Part shown: piece after piece, positions 1 through 9,076 of the stretch | How positions within the stretch are numbered: the stretch's first letter is position 1 | Layout of the letters: each line of letters starts with the position of its first letter | NCBI GenBank assembly: GCA_021813365.1 | Contig: JAKALB010000016.1 | Coordinates: 1-33,737, forward strand | Direction of reading: 5' to 3' | Source: Pseudomonadota bacterium | Lineage (GTDB): Bacteria > Pseudomonadota > Alphaproteobacteria > Rhodobacterales > Rhodobacteraceae | DNA: 33,737 nt | Position numbers and translations under genes: made by a program | Notes under the pieces: generated by a model | Database searches by the model: none | Told to the model about the DNA's origin: nothing | What the model saw: only the letters and a program-made list of their open reading frames with translations

Positions 1-1386
1 GGTCAGCGCGGCTTCGGCGGCCAGGGCCGCGCGGCTGGCCTCGGCCCGGGCGGCTTCGGCCAGGGCCAGGGCGGCGTCGGCACCGGTCAGCGTGGTCCGG
101 GCGGCCAGAACGGCGGCTTCGGCGCGGGCCACCTCGCCCTGAGCCCGGGCGACATTCGTGCGGGTGTCGGCCAGCAGTCGCTGTGCCGACTGGTGGCGGG
201 CCGACAGCCGCGCGGCGTCTTCGGTCGCCTCGGACAGGCGTTCCTCGAGGGCGGTCAGGTCCGACGAGGCGGCGCGGGCGGCTTCGGCTGCGGCGGCCAG
301 ACGGTCGTCATGGCCCTCGCCGGCGCGGGTCAACTGGTCAATTTCCCAATCGAGCCGCGCGATCATTTCGCCCGCATCCCGGTTCAGCCCGGCCTCGCGC
401 TCCAGATCCCTGGCCAGTTGGGCGATCCGGGCCGTCAGGCCGTCGATCGTGTCGCGGGCGCGGGCCTCTTCCTCGGCCAGGCTGCCCATCTGCAAGGTCA
501 GACGTTGCAGGACCGCCCCGGCAATCGCCGCTTCTTCACGCAACGGTGGCAGAGCATCGTCGGCGGCTTCGCGGGCGCTGCGGGCGCGGTGAGAGGCGGC
601 CTCGGCCTGGGCGGCGGCGGACAGGCGCTGGCGCAGGTCCATCTCGGCCTCGGCCCGCGTCGCCTCGGCCTCGCGCCAGCGGCGGTAGAGCGCCATCGCC
701 TCGTCGCGGCGCAGTTCCTCGCCGATCTCGCGATAGCGGGCCGCCTGCTTGGCCTGACGGTTCAGGGCCGAGAGCTGTTGGGCCAGTGACTCCAGCACGT
801 CATCGACACGGGTCAGGTTCTGTTCGGCGGCATTCAGGCGCAGTTCCGCTTCGTGGCGGCGCTGGTAAAGGCCGGAAATCCCCGCCGCCTCTTCAAGGAT
901 CATCCGCCGCGCCTTGGGCTTGGCGTTGATCAGTTCGGTGATCTGGCCCTGTCGCACCAGGGCCGGGCTGTGTGCCCCGGTCGAGGCATCGGCGAACAGC
1001 ATCTGCACGTCGCGCGCGCGCACTTCCCGGGCGTTGGCACGGTAGGCCGAGCCGGCATCGCGGGTGATCCGGCGGACGATCTCGATCTGGTCGGCGTCGT
1101 TGAAGCCGGCAGGAGCCAGGCGGTCGGCATTGTCGATGATCAGGGCGACTTCGGCGAAATGCCGGGCGGGGCGGGTCGCGGCGCCGTTGAAGATCACATC
1201 CTCCATCCCCCCGCCGCGCATGGCCGAGGGACGGTTTTCGCCCATCACCCAGCGCAGGGCCTCCAGAAGGTTGGATTTGCCGCAGCCGTTTGGCCCGACA
1301 ATGCCGGTCAGCCCCTCGTGGATCACCAGATCCGTGGGGTCGACAAAGCTTTTGAAGCCGTTCAGCCGAAGCCTGGAAAACCGCAT
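1..1386 (-). CDS. smc: Chromosome segregation protein SMC, N-terminal part (runs off the window start)
   Basis: Reverse-strand reading from ATG at 1386 gives MRFSRLRLNGFKSFVDPTDLVIHEGLTGIVGPNGCGKSNLLEALRWVMGENRPSAMRGGGMEDVIFNGA, with a Walker A GPNGCGKSN and typical SMC N-terminus, then an Ala/Glu/Arg-rich coiled coil to position 1. Missing from the ORF track because it is open at the edge. Confidence 0.95.
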   Translation of the reverse strand, partial: MRFSRLRLNGFKSFVDPTDLVIHEGLTGIVGPNGCGKSNLLEALRWVMGENRPSAMRGGGMEDVIFNGAATRPARHFAEVALIIDNADRLAPAGFNDADQIEIVRRITRDAGSAYRANAREVRARDVQMLFADASTGAHSPALVRQGQITELINAKPKARRMILEEAAGISGLYQRRHEAELRLNAAEQNLTRVDDVLESLAQQLSALNRQAKQAARYREIGEELRRDEAMALYRRWREAEATRAEAEMDLRQRLSAAAQAEAASHRARSAREAADDALPPLREEAAIAGAVLQRLTLQMGSLAEEEARARDTIDGLTARIAQLARDLEREAGLNRDAGEMIARLDWEIDQLTRAGEGHDDRLAAAAEAARAASSDLTALEERLSEATEDAARLSARHQSAQRLLADTRTNVARAQGEVARAEAAVLAARTTLTGADAALALAEAARAEASRAALAAEAALT

Positions 1387-1633
1387 GCATGCCTCGATTC
1401 CGGGGCCGTATCCTCGACTTTCGGACTAGACGAGTCAACGGATTGGACCTGCCTATCGGGCCAGGCCGGCGCTTATCCCCAAGATGTTGCGCCCACGCGG
1501 CCGCCGTTCGCCCAGGTTGGCGGAAAAGTCCGGGCCCCGACCAGGCGGCGGCGGCGCCCAAGCCGCGTCTGGGGTTCACGGTGCCGCAATGGCCGGCATT
1601 GGCCCTGCAAATCCTTGCGGCCGGATCTGGCGG

Positions 1634-2290
1634 CTACAGGCCCAGGCGCGGCACCAGGTCTGTCAGCCGCGGGATCAGAATGGCACCGGCGGCGCGCAGG
1701 GCCGGGTCCTGTGTGGCCGACAGGCCAAAGCAGCGCATCCCGGCGGCGCGCGCGGCCTGGGCGCCGGTGGGGCTGTCTTCGACCACCACGCAGTCGGCGG
1801 GTGCCACGCCCATTGCGGCGGCGACATGCAGATAGAGGTCGGGCCAGGGTTTCGGCTGTGGCATCTCTTGCCCCGACCAGATCCCGCCCTTGAATCGCGC
1901 CTGCAGGCCGGGATGCTGGCCAAGCGAGATGTCCATCTTCTGGCGGCTGCCGTTCGAGCCCATCGCATAGGGAATGCCCGCCGCATCCAGCCGATCCAGC
2001 ACGGTGAGGATTCCGGGTATCAGCGCCACGCCCTGCGCCAGGGCGGCGTAAAGCCTGGTGTAGAACGACGCCACCCAGTCCGCGGGCAGGGCTGCGCCAA
2101 GGTCTACCGCGCGGCGGCGGACATTGGCCATGGTCAACCCCAGCAGTTGCCGTTCCATTTCGGCACGCGACAGGTGCAGACCATGGGCAGCCAGCTCGTC
2201 GGCCAGTAGCGCGAGAGCCACTGGCTCGCTGTCGACCACGACACCGTCGCAATCGAAGATCACCGCGGCCGGACGCGACCCGGCGCTCAT
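1634..2290 (-). CDS. HAD family hydrolase (beta-phosphoglucomutase-like)
   Basis: FDCDGVVVDSEP motif I, NGSRQKM, KPWPDLY and VVEDSPTGAQAA motifs; 4-bp overlap with rsmD. Confidence 0.9.
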   Translation of the reverse strand: MSAGSRPAAVIFDCDGVVVDSEPVALALLADELAAHGLHLSRAEMERQLLGLTMANVRRRAVDLGAALPADWVASFYTRLYAALAQGVALIPGILTVLDRLDAAGIPYAMGSNGSRQKMDISLGQHPGLQARFKGGIWSGQEMPQPKPWPDLYLHVAAAMGVAPADCVVVEDSPTGAQAARAAGMRCFGLSATQDPALRAAGAILIPRLTDLVPRLGL

Positions 2291-2850
2291 TCCGGCGCCC
2301 GCAGGATCGTGACGACGGTGTCGCCGTATTTGCGCCGGTCGAGCAGATCAAAGCCCGGGGGTGGCAGCGGGGTGGTGCCTTCCTCCCACACGACCAGGGC
2401 GCCGGGGTCCAGCCAATGGCCGGCGACGGCCGAGGACAGGGCCTGTTCGCCAAGCGCCTTGCCATAGGGCGGGTCAAGGAAGACCAGGCCATAGCCGGGG
2501 CCGCGGTTGTCGCCCAGCCGCGTGGCATCGCGGCGCCAGACGTCGGTCACGCCCATCGTGCGGGTAATCTCGATATTCCGCCGCAGCAACGCCCGGGCGG
2601 TCAGGCCGTCATCGACAAAGGCCACCCGGGCCGCACCGCGAGACAGCGCCTCGAGCCCGAGGGCACCGGTGCCCGCGAACAGGTCCAGCACGCGGGCGCC
2701 GGTCACCGGGTCACCATGGCCGCCGTTGACCAGCAGGTTGAAGATCGCTTCGCGCACGCGGTCGGACGTGGGACGCAGATGCGCCGTCGGGTCGCCCTCG
2801 CCCAGGGGCGCAAGGGCCGTGCCCCGGAACTTGCCGCCAATGATGCGCAT
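2287..2850 (-). CDS. rsmD: 16S rRNA (guanine(966)-N(2))-methyltransferase RsmD
   Basis: MRIIGGKFRGTAL..LRPTSDRVREAIFNLL..VLDLFAGTGALGLEALSRGA..FLDPPYGK. Confidence 0.95.
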   Translation of the reverse strand: MRIIGGKFRGTALAPLGEGDPTAHLRPTSDRVREAIFNLLVNGGHGDPVTGARVLDLFAGTGALGLEALSRGAARVAFVDDGLTARALLRRNIEITRTMGVTDVWRRDATRLGDNRGPGYGLVFLDPPYGKALGEQALSSAVAGHWLDPGALVVWEEGTTPLPPPGFDLLDRRKYGDTVVTILRAPE

Positions 2851-2854
2851 GGAA

Positions 2855-4063
2855 TCAGGCCTTCAGCAAAGCCTTCATGTCGGTGGCCGGATCGGCGATC
2901 CGGGCCGGATCGGGGCTCTTGCCGGCCTCGATCAGACGCTTGCCCACCATATAGGCCCGGCTGTCGTTCATCGCATCGACGGCCAGCAGCCGATCGCCCT
3001 GATAATACCAGAAGCTGACGGCATCGCCATCGGGACCGCGCGTCACGATCCGGTCATAGCCGATGTTCAGACCGGCGATCTGCAGTTTGCAATCATACTG
3101 GTCCGACCAGAACCACGGCGCGGGCACATAATCCTTGTCTGCACCCAGCATGTTGGCGGCCACCAGTTCGGCCTGATCAATGGCATTGCCAACCGATTCA
3201 AGGCGCATCTGCGTGCCCCTCCAGGGGAAACTGGCGCAGTCGCCGGCAGCCCAGACCGCTTCGGCGCTGCAATGGCCCTTGGCGTCGGTCCAGATGCCGT
3301 TCTCGATCTTCAGACCGGCCTGCTCGGCCAACTGGCTGTTGGGGGCGATGCCGACGCCGACGATGACAAAATCGGCGGGAAGCACACGGCCGTCCTTCAG
3401 CCGCACGCCATCGACCCGATCATCGCCCAGAATACGGTCCAGCCCGGTCTCTTCCAGAATCTTCACGCCGTGATCGGCATGCAGCTTGCGGAAATAGGCG
3501 CTGGTCTGCGGCGCTGCGACACGTTGCAGGATGCGCGGAGCCATTTCCAGCACCGTCACATCCAGCCCCAGCTTGGCCGCCACCGCCGCCGCCTCCAGCC
3601 CGATATAGCCGCCGCCCACGATGACCAACCTGCGACCTGGCTGAAACTCGATCCGCATGGCATCGACATCGGCCTGGGTGCGGACAGTGTAGACCGAGTG
3701 CAACTCGCCGCCGATGGCCGCGGGCAGACGACGCGGAGTCGATCCGGTGGTCAGGGCCAGTTCGTCATAGGGGATGACCTCGTCGCCCAGGGCCACCGTC
3801 CGGGCTGCGGTGTCGATCGCGGTGGCGGCCTGTCCCAGGCGCAGGGTGATGTTCTGTTCGGCCCAGAATTCCGGCGCGCGCAGCCAGAGTCGCTCTTCCT
3901 CCATCTCGCCCAGCAGATAGGCCTTGCTGAGCGGCGGGCGCTGATAGGGAGGGGCGGGTTCGGCACCGATCATGGTGATCGACCCGTCAAAGCCCAGGCT
4001 GCGCAGCTTGGCCGCCAGCGCGGCCCCGGCCTGCCCCGCGCCGATGATCACGATTTTCCGCAT
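2855..4063 (-). CDS. FAD-dependent ferredoxin/rubredoxin-type reductase
   Basis: N-terminal GAGQAGAALAAKLR FAD motif, second GGGYIGLEAAA NAD motif, PPYQRPPLSKAYL, VWAAGDCASFP; class I oxygenase-coupled reductase pattern. Confidence 0.9.
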   Translation of the reverse strand: MRKIVIIGAGQAGAALAAKLRSLGFDGSITMIGAEPAPPYQRPPLSKAYLLGEMEEERLWLRAPEFWAEQNITLRLGQAATAIDTAARTVALGDEVIPYDELALTTGSTPRRLPAAIGGELHSVYTVRTQADVDAMRIEFQPGRRLVIVGGGYIGLEAAAVAAKLGLDVTVLEMAPRILQRVAAPQTSAYFRKLHADHGVKILEETGLDRILGDDRVDGVRLKDGRVLPADFVIVGVGIAPNSQLAEQAGLKIENGIWTDAKGHCSAEAVWAAGDCASFPWRGTQMRLESVGNAIDQAELVAANMLGADKDYVPAPWFWSDQYDCKLQIAGLNIGYDRIVTRGPDGDAVSFWYYQGDRLLAVDAMNDSRAYMVGKRLIEAGKSPDPARIADPATDMKALLKA

Positions 4064-4145
4064 CCGGCTGCCCCCTCTGGTAGGAACTGAGGTCGGACCC
4101 TATAGCCGTGTTCACAGGAAACGCAACGCGCGAGGATGACGACTC

Positions 4146-4634
4146 ATGACGATTTCCGTTGGCGACAGGCTGCCGGATGCCACGCTGGTGCAACTGGGTG
4201 CGAACGGCTGCGAGCCGGTGGCTCTGGGCGACAGGCTGAAAGGCCGCAAGGTGGTGATCTTCGGCCTGCCGGGCGCCTTTACAGGCACTTGCACCACCAG
4301 CCATGTGCCCAGTTTCATGCGGACCAAGCCGGGTTTTGACGCCAAGGGCGTGGACGAGATCATCTGCATCGCCGTCAATGACGCCTGGGTGATGAAGGCC
4401 TGGGGCGAGGCGACGGGGGCCACCAGGGCGGGGCTGACGCTGCTGGGCGACCCGAACTCGAGCTTCACCAAGGCGATCGGCATGGAGTATTCCAACCCCA
4501 GGGTGGGCTTCATCGACCGGTCCAGGCGCTATGCGCTTTATGCCGAGGATGGCGTGGTGAAGGTCTTCAACCACGGCCAGGAAACCGCCGCCTGCGAAGT
4601 TTCGGGCGGTGAGACCCTGCTGGCGCAGATCTGA
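4146..4634 (+). CDS. Peroxiredoxin (Prx5-type)
   Basis: VIFGLPGAFTGTCTTSHVPSF peroxidatic Cys context; C-terminal TAACEVSGGETLLAQI. Confidence 0.93.
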   Translation: MTISVGDRLPDATLVQLGANGCEPVALGDRLKGRKVVIFGLPGAFTGTCTTSHVPSFMRTKPGFDAKGVDEIICIAVNDAWVMKAWGEATGATRAGLTLLGDPNSSFTKAIGMEYSNPRVGFIDRSRRYALYAEDGVVKVFNHGQETAACEVSGGETLLAQI

Positions 4635-4710
4635 GCCGCATGCCGCGGGATGGGGGTGGCGCCCATCCCGCATGTGGGCCATCGCGACGATCGGCAGGAA
4701 TGCCCCGACC

Positions 4711-5070
4711 CTAGCGGTGATGGATCTCGCACAGGCAGGCGATGGGTTGGCTCAGGTCGCGCTGCACTTCGGCATCGGGGGCGAGGTCGTCCATGGCGCG
4801 GGCCAGCCGCAGGTCCAGATCGGTCAGACCATGCGCGGCGTGGGTGGTCAGCGTCACGTCCACCACGTTGTAGCGGTTCGCCCATTCCGGGTGATGGTTC
4901 AGCTTCTCCGCCACCAGCGCGGCACGCGACATGAAGCCCCAGGCCTCGGAAAAGCTCTTGAAATTCCAGACCTTGCGGATCGCATCCCGCCCGGCCACGG
5001 CCGACCAGCCGGTCTCGCCCAGCCCCGGCAAGGCGGCAGAGCGGGCGGCTTCGTTCAACAATTGTGCCAT
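4711..5070 (-). CDS. 4a-hydroxytetrahydrobiopterin dehydratase
   Basis: [50 protein letters not shown], the pterin-4a-carbinolamine dehydratase signature. Confidence 0.93.
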   Translation of the reverse strand: MAQLLNEAARSAALPGLGETGWSAVAGRDAIRKVWNFKSFSEAWGFMSRAALVAEKLNHHPEWANRYNVVDVTLTTHAAHGLTDLDLRLARAMDDLAPDAEVQRDLSQPIACLCEIHHR

Positions 5071-5210
5071 GTGGTCATCTCCTTCGGATCAGCGCATCGT
5101 CCCGCGCGTTGCGCCGGGCCCCGACCGGCCGGCTGGCCAGCCGTGCCCGGCAGTGTTCATGTCCTGGCCCGGTCCGGCCGGTCAGCCGCGCGCCTGCCTG
5201 CCGGGCACCA

Positions 5211-5231
5211 CCGGGCTGGTTCACAGCCCGG
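5211..5231. terminator. Hairpin just beyond the stop of the GNAT/FemAB-like gene (minus strand)
   Basis: Perfect 8-bp stem ccgggctg/cagcccgg with loop gttca; no clear T-tract. Confidence 0.4.
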
Positions 5232-5236
5232 CGCAC

Positions 5237-6406
5237 TCAATCCCTTTCCTGCACCGCGCCACGCCGGAACGGGCCATAGCTGGTCAGGACTTCGATCTCT
5301 TGTCCCACCGCCTGCCGTTCACTGTCCAGATAGCGGGACACGGCAGTGCGGAAGGCCGGATCGGCAATCCAGTGCAGCGAATGGCAGGCGACGGGCAGAT
5401 AGCCGCGCGCCAGCTTGTGTTCGCCCTGGGCCCCCGCCTCGACGCGGCGCAACCCGTTCGCAATCGCCCAGTCGATCGCCTGATGATAGCACAGTTCGAA
5501 ATGCAGGCAGGGATAGTCGCGCGTGCAGCCCCAGTAGCGGCCATAAAGCGTGTCGCGCCCGATGAAGTTCAACGCGCCCGCCACCGCCCGGTCGCCATCG
5601 AAGGCCAGGATCAGCAGCACGTCATTGCGCATCGTGTCGTGCAACTCGTGGAAAAAGGCCCGCGTCAGATAGGGCCGGCCCCATTTGCGGCTGCCGGTAT
5701 CCTGATAGAAGGCCCAGATCGCATCCCAATGGGCGGGGGCAATCTGGCCTCCGGTCAGCGCCCGAATCGTCAGACCATGGCCCTGCGCCACCGCCCGCTC
5801 CTTGCGGATCGCCTTGCGTTTGCGGCTGGACAGTTCGGCCAGGAAATCCTCGTGGCTGGCGTAACCGCGGTTTTCCCAGTGAAACTGTTCGCTCACGCGG
5901 TGCAGCGTGCCGTCGAACCCGGCAAGGTCAAGCGCTTCCGCCTCGGTGCAGAAGGTGACGTGCAGCGAGGACAGCCGGTTGTCCCGGGTCAGGCCGATGG
6001 CTGCCTGCATCAGCGGCCGGCGATAGGCCTCATCCCCCAGAAATCGCCGGCCCGTGGCCGGGGTGAAGGGCACGGCGACCTGCAACTTGGGGTAATAGCG
6101 CCCCCCCGCCCGTTCGAATGCCTCGGCCCAGCCATGGTCAAAGATGTATTCCCCCTGGCTGTTGGTCTTCACATACAGGGGCATGGCAGCCACGGGCCGG
6201 TCCGCCTCGGTCAGCACCAGCGGCCGCGCCTGCCAGCCTGTGCCCTTGCCCGTGCTGCGCGACCGATCCAGCGCCAGCAGAAAGCGATGCGTGGTGAACG
6301 GATCCCGGGGCCGCCCGCCATCTGCCGCCTCGGGGGCGGCCAGCCGGTCCCAATCGGCCGCGGCGATCGCGGCCATGCCATCCAGGAGGCGAATCTCAAA
6401 TCCCAT
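5237..6406 (-). CDS. FemAB-like / peptidoglycan-biosynthesis-type GNAT family protein
   Basis: 389-aa ORF; ELSSRKRKAIRKERAVA, KWGRPYLTRAFFHELHDTMRNDVLL, GRYWGCTRDYPCLHFELCYHQAIDWAI as in the DUF482/FemAB-like family. Confidence 0.85.
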   Translation of the reverse strand: MGFEIRLLDGMAAIAAADWDRLAAPEAADGGRPRDPFTTHRFLLALDRSRSTGKGTGWQARPLVLTEADRPVAAMPLYVKTNSQGEYIFDHGWAEAFERAGGRYYPKLQVAVPFTPATGRRFLGDEAYRRPLMQAAIGLTRDNRLSSLHVTFCTEAEALDLAGFDGTLHRVSEQFHWENRGYASHEDFLAELSSRKRKAIRKERAVAQGHGLTIRALTGGQIAPAHWDAIWAFYQDTGSRKWGRPYLTRAFFHELHDTMRNDVLLILAFDGDRAVAGALNFIGRDTLYGRYWGCTRDYPCLHFELCYHQAIDWAIANGLRRVEAGAQGEHKLARGYLPVACHSLHWIADPAFRTAVSRYLDSERQAVGQEIEVLTSYGPFRRGAVQERD

Positions 6407-6414
6407 GTCGCCCC

Positions 6415-6468
6415 TTCATCTTGCCGCAAATATCCTCGGGGGGCGTGGGGGGCAGACAGCCCCCCACG
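6415..6468 (-). repeat. Intergenic repeat copy A: motif (6415-6435, minus) plus adjacent hairpin (6444-6468)
   Basis: Minus strand GGATATTTGCGGCAAGATGAA; hairpin cgtggggggc-agaca-gccccccacg (10-bp perfect stem). Same motif at 22452, 22492, 30406, 30435 and 32669. Confidence 0.85.
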
Positions 6469-6504
6469 AGACGCATCAACATGCACCGGACCCCGCCCCG
6501 CCGG

Positions 6505-7278
6505 TCAAGCCGGAAAGGCCGCCAGATAGCCTTCGAAGGTGATGTTCTGCGCCACCTTGCGCGCCTCGGCTTCGGCCTGCGGCGAACGGATCGTCCAGCA
6601 CAGAACGGCGGCCCCGGCGGCTTTCAGCTCGGCCACGCGGGGGCGGTCCAGGTCGGCGGCCTCGTGGCTGATGAAGCTCGATTGCGTGCGGTCGTAGTCA
6701 GGGATCGCGCGCAGCGCATCGCAAGTGGCGGGCGGCAGCGGCGCCCAGTCGTCCGGGTCAAAGGCCGAGGTGGTCAGACCGCGCGGAATCCCGGGGCACA
6801 GCGCCGCCATCCTTGCCACGGAATGCGGGTTGAAGGACATGAAGGCCAGCGGTCCGGAATAGCGGGCCACATCCCGGGCAACGGCGGCCTCCAGGCGGCC
6901 ATCGGTTTCGGTCATGGTCAGGGTCTGGTCCTTCAACTCGACCAGCAGGGGAACGCGGCCGCCGACCAGGGCCAATACCTCGGCAAAGCTGGGGATCGTG
7001 TCGGTGCTGTCCTTCAGCCGGATCGAGCGCAACTCGGCGCTGGAATGGTCCCTGACCCAGCCGGGCCGGCCGGTCAGCCGATCCAGTTCCTCGTCGTGGA
7101 ACACCATCGCAACGCCGTCTCCAGAGAGTTGCAGGTCGATCTCGATCGCATAGCCCGCCGCCAGCGCGGCGCGCACGGCGGCGGGCGAATTCTCGATCCG
7201 GCCCTGGCGGCGGTCATGCAGCGCCCGGTGCGCGATGGGCGCGCGAAAGAAGGCCTGCGGCAAGGGAACCAGGGTCAT
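6505..7278 (-). CDS. Glycerophosphodiester phosphodiesterase family protein
   Basis: IAHRALHDRRQGRIENSPAAVRAALAAGYAIEIDLQLSGDGVAMVFHDEELDRLTG. Confidence 0.94.
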   Translation of the reverse strand: MTLVPLPQAFFRAPIAHRALHDRRQGRIENSPAAVRAALAAGYAIEIDLQLSGDGVAMVFHDEELDRLTGRPGWVRDHSSAELRSIRLKDSTDTIPSFAEVLALVGGRVPLLVELKDQTLTMTETDGRLEAAVARDVARYSGPLAFMSFNPHSVARMAALCPGIPRGLTTSAFDPDDWAPLPPATCDALRAIPDYDRTQSSFISHEAADLDRPRVAELKAAGAAVLCWTIRSPQAEAEARKVAQNITFEGYLAAFPA

Positions 7279-7739
7279 TTCAGTTCGAAAACCGCTTCCG
7301 CTTCCACGGCGACGCCCAGAGGCAGCGACACCGCCGATACGGCAGAGCGCGCATGGCGCCCCGCATCGCCCAGCGCCGCCACCAGCAGGTCGGACGCGCC
7401 GTTGACCACCTTGGGCTGGTCGGTGAAATCGGCGGTCGAATTCACGAAACCCACCAGTTTCACGGCCCGTGCCACCCTGGACCAGTCGCCGCCGACCGCT
7501 GCCCGCAACTGCGCCAGAATCGCCAGAGCGCAGGCCTGCGCCGCCGCCGCGCCCTGCGCCACGTCCAGTTCGGCGCCCAGCTTGCCGGTGATCAGCCCGC
7601 CCTGCGCATCGCGGCTGATCTGGCCGGAAATCCAGACGTGACTGCCGCTGATGACATAGGGCACGTAATTCGCCGCCGGGGCGGGGGCATCGGGCAGGCT
7701 CAGGCCCAGCGTGGCCAGGCGGGTTTCGACATCGGTCAT
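7275..7739 (-). CDS. RidA/YjgF family protein
   Basis: YVISGSHVWISGQISRD..GDAGRHARSAVSAVSLPLGVAVEAEAVFELK; 4-bp overlap with the GDPD gene. Confidence 0.92.
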   Translation of the reverse strand: MTDVETRLATLGLSLPDAPAPAANYVPYVISGSHVWISGQISRDAQGGLITGKLGAELDVAQGAAAAQACALAILAQLRAAVGGDWSRVARAVKLVGFVNSTADFTDQPKVVNGASDLLVAALGDAGRHARSAVSAVSLPLGVAVEAEAVFELK

Positions 7740-7753
7740 GGGGAAGGCTCCTG

Positions 7754-9076
7754 TCAGCTTTCGCGGAAGGCGAGGCGGAAGTAATCGGTGAAGGGCTTCA
7801 GAAGATAGGCCATGGGGGTCCGTTCTTCCGTTTCGATGAAGGCCAGCACCGGCATTCCGGGGATCAGCACCTTGTCGCCCAGCCGGGCCATTTCGCCATC
7901 GTCCAGCGAAATCTCGGCGCGGTAGAAGGTTGCCCCCGACTTGCTGTCAGACAGCGCATCGGCCGAGATGTTCACCAGCTTGCCCGCCAGTTGCGGCGTG
8001 GTGCGTGCCGGAAAGGCCGGAAAGGTTACCCGCACCGGCTGGCCCACCTGGATTTCATCGACATGGATCGGCGAGACCTGGGCCACGATGACCAGCGGCC
8101 GGTCCTGCGGCACGACATAGAGGATCGGTTCGGCGGGGCGGATCACCGACCGCGGCGCCGTGACCTGCAGGCCCAGCACGATGCCCGACACCGGCGCGCG
8201 CACCTCAAGGCGGCTGATCTGCTCGGCCAGCGCCCGGCGCTTTTCGGCCATGCCCAGGGCTTGCGGCCCCAGTTCGCGCAGCTGGGTATTGGCATCTTCG
8301 CGCCGGGTTGAGGCCAGTTGCAGCTTCTGCAACTCCACTTCGGTCGCACGGCCTTCGGCCTGGGCCTGATTGGCCTGCAATTCGCCCAGATTGCCCTTCA
8401 GCGAGGCTTCCTGGCTTTCCAGATCACGCACCTTCACGCTCTGGGTCAGGCCCTGGGCCAGCAACTTGCGCTGGGCGGCGATTTCCGGCTCCAGGATCGC
8501 CAGTTGCGCCCTGGTTGCCTCGATCTGGGCCTTGATGCCGCCCACCTGGGCGGCGGCCTCCTCGGCCCGGCGGCTGAGCTGATCCTGCTGGGCGCGGAAG
8601 GTTTCGATCCGGGCCGTGAACAGCTTCTTCTGGCCTTCGATCAGTTCGGCCACATCGGGGCGGGTCTTGGCCAGTTCGAGGATTTCGCCGCTGAACACCG
8701 GGGCATCCAGCCCGTCGCGCTCTGCCTCGAGCCGGGTCTTGCGCGCCATGGCATCAAACAGCTGGCCCTCCACGATGGCCAGTTCCGATTGCAGAAGGCT
8801 GCCGTCCAGGCGGATCAGCAGATCGCCGGCCTGCACATGCTGCGCTTCGGCCACATTGATCTCGGCCACCACGCCGCCATCGGGATGTTCCACCACCTGG
8901 CGGTTCTGATCCACCTCGATCACCCCGGGCGAGACCACGGCCCCATCGATCGTGGTCAGCATCGACCAGCCGCCAAAACCGAACACAAGCGCGGCGATCG
9001 TGCCGAAGCCCACCAGCAGCGGGCGCCGGGCCGACCAAGACTGCGACGGGGTCCGTCTGGTTGCAGGCGTCGTCAT
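7754..9076 (-). CDS. HlyD family type I secretion periplasmic adaptor
   Basis: MTTPATRRTPSQSWSARRPLLVGFGTIAALVFGFGGWSMLTTIDGAVVSPGVIEVDQNRQVVEHPDGGVVAEI..; the listed ORF start (9202) lies inside the upstream ABC gene, and ATG 9076 overlaps its stop by 4 bp. Confidence 0.94.
   Translation of the reverse strand: MTTPATRRTPSQSWSARRPLLVGFGTIAALVFGFGGWSMLTTIDGAVVSPGVIEVDQNRQVVEHPDGGVVAEINVAEAQHVQAGDLLIRLDGSLLQSELAIVEGQLFDAMARKTRLEAERDGLDAPVFSGEILELAKTRPDVAELIEGQKKLFTARIETFRAQQDQLSRRAEEAAAQVGGIKAQIEATRAQLAILEPEIAAQRKLLAQGLTQSVKVRDLESQEASLKGNLGELQANQAQAEGRATEVELQKLQLASTRREDANTQLRELGPQALGMAEKRRALAEQISRLEVRAPVSGIVLGLQVTAPRSVIRPAEPILYVVPQDRPLVIVAQVSPIHVDEIQVGQPVRVTFPAFPARTTPQLAGKLVNISADALSDSKSGATFYRAEISLDDGEMARLGDKVLIPGMPVLAFIETEERTPMAYLLKPFTDYFRLAFRES

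Noticed and set aside
1-700. Repetitive-looking gcggcttcggc/ggccagggc words
   Set aside because: Explained by Ala/Glu/Arg-rich SMC coiled-coil coding in a high-GC genome, not a tandem repeat.
1387-1633. Possible extra small gene or origin-like element (cttatcccc) upstream of smc
   Set aside because: No supported ORF; a single imperfect DnaA-box-like word is not evidence. A minus-strand TTGACT-17-GAGGAT is only a weak promoter guess.
2507-4090. 527-aa plus-strand ORF
   Set aside because: Antisense to rsmD and the FAD reductase; no recognisable domain, His/Gln/Arg-rich shadow ORF.
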